NCBI GenBank assembly: GCA_950295325.1
Contig: OX485807.1
Location: forward strand, 34,936,440 to 35,000,439
Reading direction: 5' to 3'
DNA from: Polytrichum commune
Taxonomy: Eukaryota > Streptophyta > Polytrichopsida > Polytrichales > Polytrichaceae
Length of the DNA: 64,000 nucleotides
In this document: piece after piece, positions 36,394 to 49,200 of the stretch
Numbering within the stretch: the first letter of the stretch is position 1
Layout of the letters: every line of letters starts with the position of its first letter
Program-made: the position numbers and the translations under genes
Notes under the pieces: model-generated
Told to the model about the DNA's origin: nothing
The model's database searches: none
The model's input: the letters and a program-made list of their open reading frames with translations, nothing else

Positions 36394-39300
36394 ATGGCAA
36401 AGCGTAAGTCTAATGTGGAGACAACCGGAAGGCTCGCTCAATTCCATGTGGATAACCTCGGGGTTCGCAGCTCTCGTACATCGGATCCTTTTAAAATCGG
36501 CCTCTGGAATTGGTATTGCTTTTTCTCACCTAGTGGCTACAGAGTTGTTTCCTCTACAGTTTAATGTCCTAAGATTTATGCTTATTATAAGCTTCTCAAT
36601 TAATCATCACAGTGGTGATGTCATGATATGAATCCAAGCTTGAAGGTAGCATGGGCGCCAGACAAAGACTAGTATTGTTCTTGTGTGTTTTCATTATAAT
36701 TTTTTCTTTTAACAGGCATCTTTGGAATCATTCATGTAGTATGCAGTCGGTAGCTGTCTCATCACTGTTCAGAGATCTAATGATTTATAAAACACAGGCT
36801 TAATATCTTTCAGTGCTACCTGAATACTTAGCGAATGATACACGCAATATTGAGTCAACACATAATTCAACCTTTTTAGATCTTGCAACTATAAAATATA
36901 GAAACAAAAGATGAAAATTGTAACCCTATGTTTTGATAGGCATTGATTCAATGTTGATGTGGTTTGATGTGGTTGAATCAATGTTGGTGATCTATGGATT
37001 TAGAGGTTCATGATGTATAGATCAAATTGTCCCTGATTGCGGGTCCACTAAGCAAAGTCAGAAAAAGTTTGTCAAACTTATTGAAGGCAACTGAAACATG
37101 TACTTGGATGTATTTAACAAGAGTGTCTGTTGTTAATCGGACATGGCTGTATGTGCATGCAGGCGTTTTCACATTATGATGGGGCAATCCCTAGATGTGT
37201 ATCTTTACCACGAGAGTTCCAAAGAGCTAGTTTTCACTGCTAGTTTTACTCTGCGCATGCTAGTCTGGGGGGTCAACTGTCAGCCTTTTACATGCTCAAG
37301 TGTGACTGGTACATGACCTTTCCCTTGTTTCTTGCACATCACAAACTTCCAAGTGTGAAGTTATCATGTAATATTTATATATAATTACACCTAGTGGTGT
37401 AAAACGTGATTATGTTACACATGAATCATAATAAATGAAATTATGATGATTGCGCACTTGACACAAAATTAAATGGTAATATAAGATGTTATTTCAATAC
37501 ATGAGTGTTTTAACATAATAATTTTGCCTCCGGAAATTTAACCATAATTTGGCCAGCTGATTTGCATCTCAACTTTTTGTGCCTTCGATTTGGTTTCGAG
37601 GTTTTGTGAGATACTCATGTATTTTGCTGTTGCGGTAGCGGTGGTGGTTGTGGGACAGTGAGTGACAAGTTGCTCCGAGCCAAGGACATGTCACCTTATG
37701 GTGGCGGGTGTTTTTACAGTGACATGTCTAACCATGACAATTTGGTTTGGTCTGTAAAATCTACAACGGATGCAAATTTTCTCCTTGAAGTCGAATTCCA
37801 CGACTTGAGATCAGTATCAGTGAATGTAAGTGTGCTCCACCTACCATTGCTTGTCATAGGTTGACTGAAAGAGTAAGTCCATGGACCTTTTACTACCCAC
37901 TTCATGAATTCTAATAATTACATCTGTCATTCTCCTTGCATATATGAAAGACTTTTAAGCACGAGCACAACTTATCATCCAACTTCACATTGATGCAATG
38001 ACATCAAACTAAAACATTGATCAATGCCTGTGAAACACAGTCTAGAGTTGTAGTTTAATTTTTCCTTTGTATATCTTCTTGTTGGACAACCGAATAGGCT
38101 GAATCATGAGCCAAATCAAGCAATGTTTAATGAATCATCAGCTAATTGTTCAATCAGCACTGAAATGATATTAAAATCTGAAGGATATGTATCAACGCTG
38201 ACTAAACATTAAATGTTGGTCACTTGCATTTTAAGACGTAGTCTATGCTTCCTTATGAGATCCTTAGGGCTCAAAAGCAAGAGCTTTCATTTTTTCAAAT
38301 TCATCCCCAATGCATCACTTCTTGTAGGACGATTCTTCACGTTGTAGGAGGCAATTTGCTCGGCCCTCCTGAATCTTTAGGGCCAACACTTGGGTTTGTG
38401 TCCTCATGCTCAACCCTGGAATTCCGGAAGGGCCCTTAGAGTGGCCCTTGTCACAACATGTAAGCTCCTTGTAGAAAATATGAACCACCTAAGATAATGG
38501 GATATTTTCAAGGGGCTATGAAGAGTATATTCAAGGTATATTCCTCATTTTGATGGATGTGCTTGAGATATACCTAGTGTATTTTCAAGATGCATTTGTA
38601 ATACCCCAAAATTCCAAATGCTTGCATGATTTCTACCTTATAATATCTAACTGGGTCCTTATCTTTTATTGCATCATGTTTCTAGGGGAACACTAGTTAC
38701 CCCTCTTGGCCCTTGTCTTAAGGTAGATGTGCCTAATTCGGTTACTTATCTTAATTGGAACACCTCGATTTGAGTGGTATGCGATTGGGTGTGGCTCCAA
38801 GAACAAATACGAAAAAGACATTCATTTTAAAGAGATCAAACTGCATGCACAAAATATGATCTTGAGTTAGGCTCAATAGTCAACATAATTGGGGAGACCT
38901 ATATGACCATGTAATGAGAACCATAGTCTTCACTTTGATAGTGAATAAGATATCCATACCATCTTCAAAAATGTTAAGGCAAGTGGCTACCGCTTCCATT
39001 TAGATTTGCTAACAATCTTCTACTAATCGCTTGTTTCATATCCTAAGAAAAGTGGGTTGGGCAGAAAAAGTACCCATACAAGACCCATCGGCCTTATTAC
39101 TAGTTCTGTGGCATGGCCCTTCAGTGGCACTTATGTTTTAACAGTTTCATTGTCGTTGTCGTTGTAAGGACGATAAGGTGCTCTCAATGTGGTCAAGTGA
39201 GGAACACATTCGATCGCAAGCGCAAGACAGGATCACAGGGTGCCTTAGTCGAATGCTCGACGAAGGACTACACACGGACGTGACGATTTTCCCATCAAGT

Positions 39301-39804
39301 GGAAGCGTGGGAGCCCACATGGCTGTTCTTGCTTCGCGCTCTCCTGTCTTCAACTCCATGTTCCACCATGACTTGACGGAGAAACAATCTTCTACAGTGC
39401 ACATCGACGACATGACCCTGGAGTCATGTCATGCGTTGTTACACTACTTGTACGGGAGCCCAGAGCATGAGGAGTTTCAAAAGCACCGGGAGGCCCTCGT
39501 CCACGCGTCTAACAAATATGACATCCCGGACTTGAAGGATGCGTGCGAAGAGAGCTTACTCAATGACATTGATGTGCACAATGTGCTCGCGAGATTGCAT
39601 GACAGCTGGTTGTACCAGCTTGGCCGCTTGAAACGCGAGTGTTTGCGCTACTTGTTTGAGTTTGGCAAAGTCCATGAGTTGCGGGAGGAGTTCGATGCAT
39701 TTCTTCGCGAGGCCGATAAGGACCTCGTTGTGGAGCTTGTGCAAGAGCAGCTGAATTTCCACACAAAGAGATGGCTTCCAGCGCTGGACTTGGTGAACCC
39801 CTAG
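36394..39804 (+). CDS. BTB/POZ domain protein with N-terminal MATH-like region, 4 exons
   Basis: Resembles Arabidopsis At1g55760-type BTB/POZ proteins, which are probable substrate adaptors of CUL3 ubiquitin ligases. Exons: 36394-36512, 37163-37308, 37659-37825, 39169-39804; predicted 355 aa, close to the family size of about 330. Exon 1 has RLAQFHVDN and SDPFKIGLWNW, the W being split over intron 1. Exon 2 continues MGQSLDVYLYHESS; exon 3 has HDNLVWSV and FLLEVEFHDLRS. Exon 4 carries the BTB core (DVTIFPSS, GAHMAVLASRSPVFNSMF, FHHDLTEKQ), then NKYDIPDLKDACEESLL and a BACK-like tail to KRWLPALDLVNP. Intron 1, the exon 3 donor and the exon 4 acceptor are well supported; an alternative in-frame acceptor for exon 4 at 39145 would add eight codons. 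The intron 2 junction is the weakest. Intron 3 carries an R1 repeat. Confidence 0.85.
38740..39110. repeat. R1 repeat copy inside BTB intron 3
   Basis: Motifs AAAAGACATTCATTTTAAAG, GGCTCAATAGTCAACATAAT, TTGGGGAGACCTATATGACC and AGAAAAGTGGGTTGGGC match the 32925-33200 variant. It ends about 60 bp before the exon 4 acceptor. Confidence 0.6.
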
Positions 39805-39984
39805 GCCTAGGATGCTCAATGGGATTTACTGGAAACATAAGCATTTGAGCGTCATCTCCAGTGAGCCCTCCGATTATGGCAACATAAGGTTTAGATTGAG
39901 GGGCAAGGGTTATGTGATGTTCGAGGGAAGTTTTTCTCTTCCCCCAATCCTGGAACGTCAGCTCAGGCACCAAATGGCTATGTC

Positions 39985-40110
39985 ATCAGATGACATTGGT
40001 CCAACCCATGACACATAGGAGAAATTCAACAAGTTTCTTCTTGCAGTGCATAAGGACCTTGTTGTTGAGCTTCTGCAAGAGCAGCTGAATCTCCAAGCCA
40101 TCGGCCTTGG
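39985..40110 (+). pseudogene. Decayed copy 1 of the BTB gene 3' end
   Basis: GATAAGGACCTCGTTGTGGA of the intact gene corresponds here to CATAAGGACCTTGTTGTTGA, followed by the same GAGCTTCTGCAAGAGCAGCTGAAT order (frame EKFNKFLL, HKDLVVELLQEQLNL). A stop precedes it near 40016. No BTB core remains. Confidence 0.7.
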
Positions 40111-40374
40111 GTTGATCTCGTGGTGTAGAATGGTGGGAATTAAAAGAGAGGAAAAAGGAAAGAAAAACGACTCCGATATCGCGGCCGGCGTGAAGTATGG
40201 GGTTGCTTCGTTGTCGAGTTCGTCTAAGTCTACGTGATTTTGAAACAAGCATTAGAAGAATTAAAGAGCCCTTGAAGACTACTACATCCTTTTGAAGGTG
40301 AACACCTTGAACGGAAGCAAACAAGCTGGCAAGTCCGTAAAGCTCCCACGTGGTTGCATGAATATATATGTATA

Positions 40375-41115
40375 CAGTCTAACCTCGTTAATACGACACC
40401 CGTTTATACGACACCCTCGATATTACGACACTTTTTTGCGAGACCAAACTTTCTAGTTCAAAACTTCCTCTTTTGTATAACTACGACACTTGATAATGCG
40501 ACATTTAGAATCTCCATTTTGTCATACTAAAGAGGTAGTTAGTGCTCAAATTCCTTTCATCTTTGTTATGTACATCTAAAATACATCCATTTTCAGCTGG
40601 GAACTACTTGGGAACTTCACTTATCACTGGGCACTTAATTAGGGTTACTAGGGTAGAATGGACATGGTTGGGGTTAGAGTGGCCTCCTCCCGAGTATGTT
40701 GCCTTGTACACATGTGATATAGTATCACCAATAACTCGATACGAAACATCATGCATCATTGTTGTCTAGTTTCTTAAGAGAACTCTTTATATTTAGGTGT
40801 TAATGAAATTATTAGTTTTCAAAAGGTAGTTGGGAATTCGGATAAGATGACAGTTGCTAACTTGGGTAGGCAACACCAAAGATCTTTGCACTCCTATTTC
40901 AAGAGTTCTTGAGAACATTTGTATTTGTTTGGAGTTATAAATTTTTATTTCATACCATCTATATTGCTTAAACTTGTTGTATATATTTTTAAGCTCATAT
41001 TATTGTTGTTTTCGTATTCCCTCAATAAAATGACAATTTAATTTTGTTTGTCATATTAATGAGAAGACGGCACCTGCATAATATGACTTTCTATGTGTTT
41101 CCCAAAGGTGTCATA
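40375..41115. mobile_element. Possible pogo/Tigger-like element, degenerate
   Basis: CAGTCTAACCTCGTTAATAC after TA, followed by repeated ACGACAC(CC) units, resembles the ends of pogo/Tigger-type Tc1-mariner elements, which insert at TA. Possible remnants of the opposite end are GTCATATTAATGAGAAGACG (about 41049) and GTCATACTAAAGCGGGAG (about 41109). No transposase is visible. Confidence 0.4.
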
Positions 41116-41329
41116 CTAAAGCGGGAGAACAATACTCCCACTATGATTGGGTGGGCCATAGGTGGTAAGCTCCATATGAAATCAAGTGCTAGGAAGGCAA
41201 AACGGTGACCAATATGGGCTTTGGTACACAAATCTTGAAAAGCACCGAGACATTTCCTTTCTTGATCAGTCACCACCTCAGTAGGTGCTCCAATTTATCC
41301 AAATACATGATGGCTTCTAGCACTTGTGG

Positions 41330-41460
41330 TTTTGGTGACATTGGTAAAAGTCACGACCTGTGGGAAGGAATGCATCAATTTTATTCGTGAGGTAATAAAG
41401 AACTTGTGTTGAGCTCCCTCAGGAGCAGCCGAATCCCCTCAAAATGCATGGCTTCTAGCA
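41330..41460 (+). pseudogene. Decayed copy 2 of the BTB gene 3' end
   Basis: The frame HDLWEGMHQFYS, a stop, then GNKELVLSSL aligns with HELREEFDAFLREADKDLVVEL of the intact gene. CAGGAGCAGCCGAATCC continues the homology. About 130 bp of tail homology survive. Confidence 0.6.
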
Positions 41461-41619
41461 GACTAGCACTACAGTTATAGATGTCATTACTAAATTCACA
41501 TTCAAGCGACCGCAATCACTATAACATTCTTGAGCAGCCTATGTAGACTACCAGTGCAAATGGAACAATTATTTGGTTATCTGGAAACCCAAGAATGATT
41601 ATTTCCATTTGGGACACAA

Positions 41620-42060
41620 GGATGGGTAAGTTATACCAGCTTGGTTGGCTAAAGCTGGAGTATCCATCCTATGTGCTCAGAGTTTGGAGAAATTCACAAT
41701 CTGTGGGACGAACTCAACAAGTTTTGTTTTGGAAACTGGTGATAAGCAATGATCGGGGAGAACCGGCGGTTAGTTACAATTGAACCGGTTGAGTTTGAGA
41801 AATAACCGGTTGAAGTCGAAGACTGCAGGAGAATTACGGATCATTTTAGAGGAATTTATAGAATATACCCCAATTTAGTAAAGGAAAACCGGAGGATGTC
41901 AATATGCAACCGGTTGGACTTGCAAACACTAGGATCTGAACCAATTATGCCCAAAAATTGCCCCGATCACTGTCAACAAGGAACTTGCTAGTAATCTTTG
42001 TGCAAGAGCATCTTAATGTCCTCAAAATATATGGCTTTTAGCACTACCATTGGCATTTCA
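41620..42060 (+). pseudogene. Decayed copy 3 of the BTB gene 3' end, split by a MITE
   Basis: YQLGWLKLEYPSYVLR aligns with YQLGRLKRECLRYLFE. After a frameshift, FGEIHNLWDELNKF aligns with FGKVHELREEFDAF. The homology stops at GTGATAAG (41746), where a 226-bp hAT-type MITE sits, and resumes at TCAACAAGGAACTTGCTAG. Sequence beyond (AAAATATATGGCTTTTAGCA) matches the flank of copy 2. Confidence 0.65.
41747..41972 (-). mobile_element. hAT-type MITE, copy 3 (226 bp, inverted)
   Basis: Reverse complement of the 844-1054 family: left end CAATGATCGGGG, right end CCCCGATCACTG. The flanks GTGATAAG and TCAACAAG both correspond to the same place in the BTB coding sequence (GATAAG/GAC), as expected for a decayed 8-bp target duplication. 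Confidence 0.8.
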
Positions 42061-42221
42061 AGACCCATATTAATGCAACCACAATCTCTGTACCTCTAAA
42101 TGTAAGGTAGAAGTGTGTTATTCGGGTACATTTCTCTTTGCACCCACTTCTCATAGTGGAGACATCGAAACAATCACTCTAGGTGGGATGATAAGCAAAT
42201 CCACATTGTGCTCATAGCCAT

Positions 42222-42540
42222 TTGTCTCATGTCTCACTTAAATGGAATCTACTAAAAGAAACAACACTAAATAAAGTCAAACAACAAAGTCAATTGTTAG
42301 CTAACTCGCCAGCTAGCCTCACACAAAAAATAAAAATCCTAAACACGGTCATTAAACCTCGTATAGTATACGCATACTATGCAGTCCCATTTTCCAAACC
42401 TGACATTAAAAAACTTGACAAAATAATTAGTAAGTTAACCAAAGACATATGTCACATCCCCAAAAGCACCGCCAACATCCTCACTCACCTACCTCACGAA
42501 AACTTTGGTATCAATGCAACTTCCCTACTACCGGACGGGG
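42222..42540 (+). pseudogene. LINE reverse transcriptase C-terminal fragment
   Basis: The frame contains SPASLTQKIKILNTVIKPRI, then YAYYAVPFSKPDIKKLDKII and HLPHENFGINATSLLPD. This is the pattern of the region after the polymerase core in non-LTR retrotransposons (thumb segment, NTVI-PRI-YG-Y/F). Only about 105 codons remain, with no catalytic YADD. It ends where a GAGCGG-rich stretch begins. Confidence 0.6.
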
Positions 42541-42884
42541 AGTGCTATCATGTGAGCGGTGAGGGGAAACTCAAGTATGTGAGCATAGAGCGGATAGCGT
42601 AGAGCGGAGAGCGGAGAATGGAGAGCGGAAATTTTAAAATTTGTTGGGTTATTTTAGGAGAAACAATGCCTAATTCTGTGGATTTTATAGATAATATGTC
42701 TTCAATTTGGGGGAAAGGCACCCCATTCCCGTGGAGATAATAATCGAACATTGTGAGAGGAACAAACGAAACCTATAGACGTGAAAGATTGTAGATGTTA
42801 TCAAACATCTTATAGTCTAGGTTTCAAATAGTTTCATATCAAATTAGGGTTGACGTCATCAATTGAAAACAAATCAACATATGA

Positions 42885-43050
42885 TGAACATATGAGGTAA
42901 ACCTTAACACAAACATTCAAACAATTCAAACCTTAACACAAAGCATTCAAACCTTAACACAAAGCATTCAAACCTTAATACAAAGCATTCAAACCTCAAC
43001 ACAAAGAATTCAACCTTAACACAAACCATTCAAAAACACTCACAACCTTA
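42885..43050 (+). repeat. ~20-bp tandem repeat, about six units
   Basis: Units of AACCTTAACACAAAGCATTC with small variants. It sits just 3' of the minus-strand ParB-like gene. Confidence 0.8.
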
Positions 43051-43269
43051 GGTTATCTCAAGTACAACTAAACTAGGCAACCTCCAAAGAATATTCAACC
43101 CGCACACCCGAACATATCAAGAGAATTGAAACCAAATACAAACCTAAACTGAATAAGGGATTACACGAGGTTTGGAAAAGGAACATGGAAATCCAACAAA
43201 CAAACTTATAAATATTTATAGCAAAAAACAAAACATATGGTAGGGAGGTCCGATACACACGAGGAGTAG

Positions 43270-46200
43270 TTAACAACTAGGACTACCATGTCTATCACTA
43301 TCCTCGCCCTCCTCAGCCTCTATGTCTAGATAATCTAATACTAGGTTATTGAAAGGGCGGATGCGAAGAGGAGGTGGGGACGGTGCTTCTGCCAAGAGAT
43401 TGGCAAGCCCAGCCGCATAGGAAGGGAGCTCGAACGTCGTCGAAGGCGAGGAAAACATGTCGGCGGTAAGGACACGAATCGGGCTAGGAAATGGAGCTCT
43501 GAACAAACATGACAAGAAAAAAATTACATTAGACAATGGCAACAACTTCAAAGCGAGAAGGAAAAAAATGAAAAGAAGAAGTTCGAAGCCAACAACGAAC
43601 TTACGCACACAGCAAATCAAAGTTGCGTTTCGCCATCTTGCGGGGGGGAGGAGCAAAAACCGATCCCCGTTGTGGGGCCACGTGCTGTGAGGTGTGTTCT
43701 TGCTCTGCCTCACGCATGGGGAGGAGGAGTGACTTGAAGATGTCGATGTCCGACTCTAAAGCCACAATATGGCGTTGAATGGAGCGGCATGCAAGGACGG
43801 AACCTCCTAATACAACCAATTGCGGAAATGTAAGGAGACAAGAATGAAAGGAAAATGAAACAAGTAGAAAAAAAACAAAAAAAATCAAAAAATCAAAATG
43901 AAAAACAAGGAGATTAAGGACATACCAACGCCACATTGTCAATATAATATAATGTTGTCATTGTCCGTGAGTGCGGAGAAAAGAATGGAAAAAAAGTCGG
44001 CTCGTTTTTCACGAGCACCTCTCCATGACACTCCGTCTTCCCTCATAGATTGGTTATTAGCATCAACGAAGCTGTTGAGCCATCCATCTCTCTTAAGATT
44101 GTACCCCTTGTCATCAACCTCCGAAGTGCGGACTCTCAAAATTGACTCATTACGAACGAGGACCTTGATGAAAAACTTGCGAGTCTGGAAGAAATCCGAA
44201 CCTTAGAATTAGGAATTCTGAAAAACAAGGAAAAAACAAAAAAAAAAACCCAAATGTGAGGAAAGAAAGAAATTACCAATTCGGATGGAGAAGTGGGCAA
44301 CTGAAGGTCGAGGTCATTCATTCCGAACCAGTCTTCGACGACGTAGAACTCCTCCGTGTGTGCCCAGTTATGAATCAACCTAGATACTTCAGGATCTGCG
44401 GCATGTGCGAAGACTAGGACGCCGTCGTCATGCAGGTTAGCACTAGCAAAGGCAAACAAAACCTCGAAGTAAGAAGGAGATCGAGTGTTCCACTTAGGAA
44501 CCTCTAAAGGGGAGGCAAATATGTTAGGGACACGGAGGTTCTCGGGGACATCTGCAAAGAGAAGATCAATCCCTGTGTGAACCTTAGGCTTCGTATTAGG
44601 ACGAATACGGCCCCCTCCAACCTGCGAGGCAAAAATTGAAAGAAATTTAAAAAAAAACATAGATAAAGAATGTGGATTAAACGAAAAAAACATTGAATGT
44701 TACACTGACCTTTGTAATGAATTCCTGGATGCGACGGTAGGCTGGAGGTTGAACCTTAGTTCGCATGAGGTCCTCTATCAGCTCCCCCATGTCGACATTC
44801 TCAATCAAAACGAGAGAAGACGACTTCTCTGAAGAAATTGCGGAGGTATCAGGCGCGACGGCCTTCCTCTTGTGAGGAACGGAGGGGAGGGTCACACCGC
44901 TATGGGAAGGCGCAAGAACAAGGTCTGGAGCTATGGCAGAAGGAATTGCAGATGGACTACCGACAACACTTGTGGTTGGAGCAGCCGTACGCTGAACGGA
45001 GGCCTTAGTGTAAGAACGAGTGGACACCTGACTGGAGGCCACCCTCTTACATTTTCCCTTACCCTTTGCAGACCCAACCTCTTTCACAATGGGGGGAGGA
45101 GGAGGAATGGGGTCTTCTTCCGGCTCCTCCTCCAGTTCAATTACCTCCGGGGCAGAGGACACCAAGCTGCTGTAAAGGGATTCCTCTGGTTCGGGAACGA
45201 AACCACGTGAACAATCCAAGTACCAGCCACCTGCGACCAAGTGCGGGTGGGGGAATTTGGTAATCTGCATGAGAGTGTATACACACTGACTGTACCTCGT
45301 ATCGAGCCATTCTTGGAGGAATGACGGCAAAGAAGAAGAAGGAAAAGCATTCTTGACGACAAGCTCACGATGAATGTACCTGCATAGTATAGGGTATGAG
45401 AATACGAAAAATGAAGCAAAAAAAAGAATGAAATGAAATAAGGTAAAACAAATCAATATCAAAAAAGGGATTACCGATAAGCAACGCGCTTGATAGCAAT
45501 GGGGCCTTCTTCAAATTCCAAGAGATCAAGGCCTTTGACAAATTTTAAATCTCCCTTGTCGTCAAAATAAACCAAAAATGCCTTGTCCCACAAAATCAGC
45601 CTCCAATGCTCAACGTAATTGGCAGGTTGGAGAATATCCTCCGAGGAACCCCAGTCAATGTCAACATCCGCCTCATTCTCAAATGAAGCAATCTCAGCCT
45701 CAACCCCCTTCTCCAACTATGAAAAGAATGAAAAATAGTTTAGAAACCAGATTCCAAAAGTCATTAAAGAAATCTAAAACTAGGCATTGAAAATACACAT
45801 ATACCAAGCACATTGAGGTTACTGATTTCCACATATTAGTTCTAGTAAGCTTGAAAACAGATTCTAGGATTGACTTCATAATTCATTAACCAGCCCCCTG
45901 AGGTTCCTGATTTGCACATAGTAGTTCTAGGAAGCCCGAACCTAGACTCTAGGATTGACTTCATAATTAATGAAACAGCCATTGAGGTTCCTGATTTCCA
46001 CATATTAGTTGTAGTAAGCCTGAAACTAGACTCTAGGATTGACTACATAATCAAATATCAAGCCCCTTGAGGTCCCTGATTTCCACATATTAGTTCTAGT
46101 ACGCCTACAAACAGACTATAGGATTGACTTCATAATTCATTAACCAGCCCCTTGAGGTTCCTGATTTCCACATATTTGTTCTAGTAAGCCCGAAACTAGA

Positions 46201-49200
46201 GTCTAGGATTGACTTAATTATTCATTAACGAACCACTTGAGTAGCATGATTTCCACATATTAGTTCTAATAAGCATGAAACATGACACAAGGCATGACTT
46301 CAAAATTCATTAACCAGCCCCTAGGGGTTCCTGATTTCCCCACCATAGTCCAATATTGGGCCTAGACACCACACATTCTAACACCCTCTCGGAACCGAGA
46401 GGGTGGCCAACTATGTATAAACCAAAATCCATATTCTAAAACTCATTCTAAAAATCTAAGACTAGTCCTTCAAAGTCCACATTAACAAGCACATGGAGGT
46501 TCCTGATTTACACATATTTAATTTAGTTCTAGTAAGCATGAAACTAGACTCTAGGAGTGACTTTATAATCAAATATCAAGCCCCTTGAGGTCCCTGATTT
46601 CCACATTATTAGCTCTTATAGGCCAGAAACTTTACTCAAGGCTTGAATTCAAAACTCCTAGACCAGCCCCTTGGGGTTCCTCATTTCCAAATATTAGTTC
46701 TAATTGGCCAGAAACTTGACTCAATGCTTGACTTCATAATTAAATATCAAGCCCCTTAAGGTCCCTGATTTCCATATATTAGCTCTTATAGGCCAGAAAC
46801 TTTACTCAAGGATTGAATTAAAAACTCCTAGACCAGCCCCTTGGGTTCCTGATTTCCCCACCATTTTCCTATATTGGGCCTAGGCACTCCACTTTCTGAC
46901 ACCCTCTCGGAACTGAGAGGGTGCCGAGCTATGTATAAACCTGATACACTTTTCTAAATCTCATTCCAACATTCTTATACTAGTCCTACAAAGTCCACAT
47001 TTTGACACCCTCTCGAAACCGAGAGGGTGCCCAACTATGGGTAATTCTTATACCATATTCTAAATTTCAATCCAGAAATTCAAGACTAGTCTTTTAAAGT
47101 CCACATAAGCAAGCACATGGAGGTTCCTGATTTCCACATATTAGTTCTAGTAAGCCTCTAACTAGACTCTAGAATCTACTTAATAATCAAATATGAAGCC
47201 CTTTGAAATCCATGTTTTCCACATATTATGTCTAGTAAGCATTAAACTAGACTCTAGGAGTGACTTCATAATCAAAAGTCAAGCCCCTTAAGGTCCCTGA
47301 TTTCCCCATATTAGCTTTTATAGGCCAAAATTTTTACTCAAGGCTTGACTTCAAAACTCCTAGACCAGCCCCTTGGGGTTCCTCATTTCCACATATTAGT
47401 TCTAATTGGCCAGAAACTTGACTCAAGACTTGACTTCATAATCAAGTATCAAGCCCCTTGAGGTCCCTAATTTCCATATATTAGCTCTTATAGGCCAGAA
47501 ACTTTACTCAAGGCTTGAATTAAAAACTCCTAGACCAGCCCCTTGGGTTCCTGATTTCCCCACAATTTTCCTATATTGGGCCTAGGCACTCCACTTTCTG
47601 TCACCCTCTCGGAACCGAGAGGGTACCGAGCTATGTCTAAACCTGATACCATTCACTAATCTCATTCCATAATTCTTAGACTAGTCCTACAAAGTCCACA
47701 TTTTGACACTCTCTCGGAACAGAGAGGGTGCCCAATTATGGATAATCCTTATACCATATTCTAAACTTCAATCCACAAATTCAATACTAGTCTTTCAAAG
47801 TCCACATTTTGACAAGCTCTCGGAACCGAGAGGGTGCCCAACTATGTGTAAACCTGAAACCATATTCTAAAATTCCTTACAGAAATCTAAAATTTGAAAT
47901 AAAAAACGAAGAACAAACATCATTTCGGAAACCTCGAAAAGAGAAAGGATCAAAGAGAGGAAAAAAAATTGTAGATGCACCTGAGCCCAGAATGAAGCTT
48001 TGTTGAGCCAGTTTTCAAGGACTTTCTCCCTAAGAGGGAGAGACGATGGAAATCTATTCTTATCTTTGACATCGGCAGGGGAGTTCCACCAACGAAGCCA
48101 CTTGGCCTTGAAGTGGGCATCGACATGTGCAGTGGCCACCTTTTGAAGTTTTTCGATTGTCATATCAGTGACGAGGAAGGTGGAGAAATGACGGTCAATC
48201 TGCCACATACAAGAGTGAAAAGGAAGAAAGAGATATGAAGCACGACAAGATTAATAGGAGAATGAAAGACTAAATGAAAAAACAAAGATAGGAGAGGCAC
48301 CTCGTTGAAGAAATCATCACCGTTGTCCTTGTGGGCAACGGAAATGAACTTCTCAAAGTTCCGAGAACGAATGCTTTTGATCAACCTATCCTGGGCTTTT
48401 GTCATAGCCTCCCAAATTTCAGTCGAAGATCTCTGAGCCTCGGGAGTGGCCTCACGGTATAACCTTGCGGCTGTATCAGCCGCGTTTGATATCTCCCTCT
48501 GAAACAAAAAGAAAAGCATAAGGAACGCACATAAACATGGGAGAACCAAAGTCAAGGAAAAATCATCCAACATTTACCTTGTATAAAAATTTGACGAAGA
48601 CGTCTAATGTCAAGGGATACCAAGTAGGATTCTTCTCCATCTTGGACTCACACATCTTGTAGTCCGCAACGGAAAGGAGGTCTTTAAACTCCTCTAGCCT
48701 CATCTTCCCAAACGCCCGAATACGAAGTAACTTGGCGGGTAGGTTGTCCTTAACATGGTCATGTTCCGTGGACCTAAACAAATAAAATGTTAGAGGATAA
48801 AATGCGAAAAAAAAAGATAAGCTCAAGAACATCAAATATCGAACTTACCAGTTGATGTCATTCATAGCATTAAGGAAGATGGCTGTGCAATTTCTTGGAT
48901 CCACCAGAATACAATCAGCAGAGATATGCCAATCTTTGTCCAACGGGTGATGATTGTTGATGTGCCTCCACCAAGCTGTCAACCGATGGTTCCCCTCCCA
49001 CACGTAGAACATTTTGCCAACAAAGCCAGCAAGGTCGGAGTCTCCTTGGAGAATGGCATCAAACTTTGCATTGGCCTCCTGCCATAATGGACTCCAAGAG
49101 GCCTTGATGTCATCGGATACATCAAGGCCCTCATCGAGGTTGTTGTATGGAGAGACGTACATAGCTCGGTCACCATCACGATAACCCATCACAAACTCAT

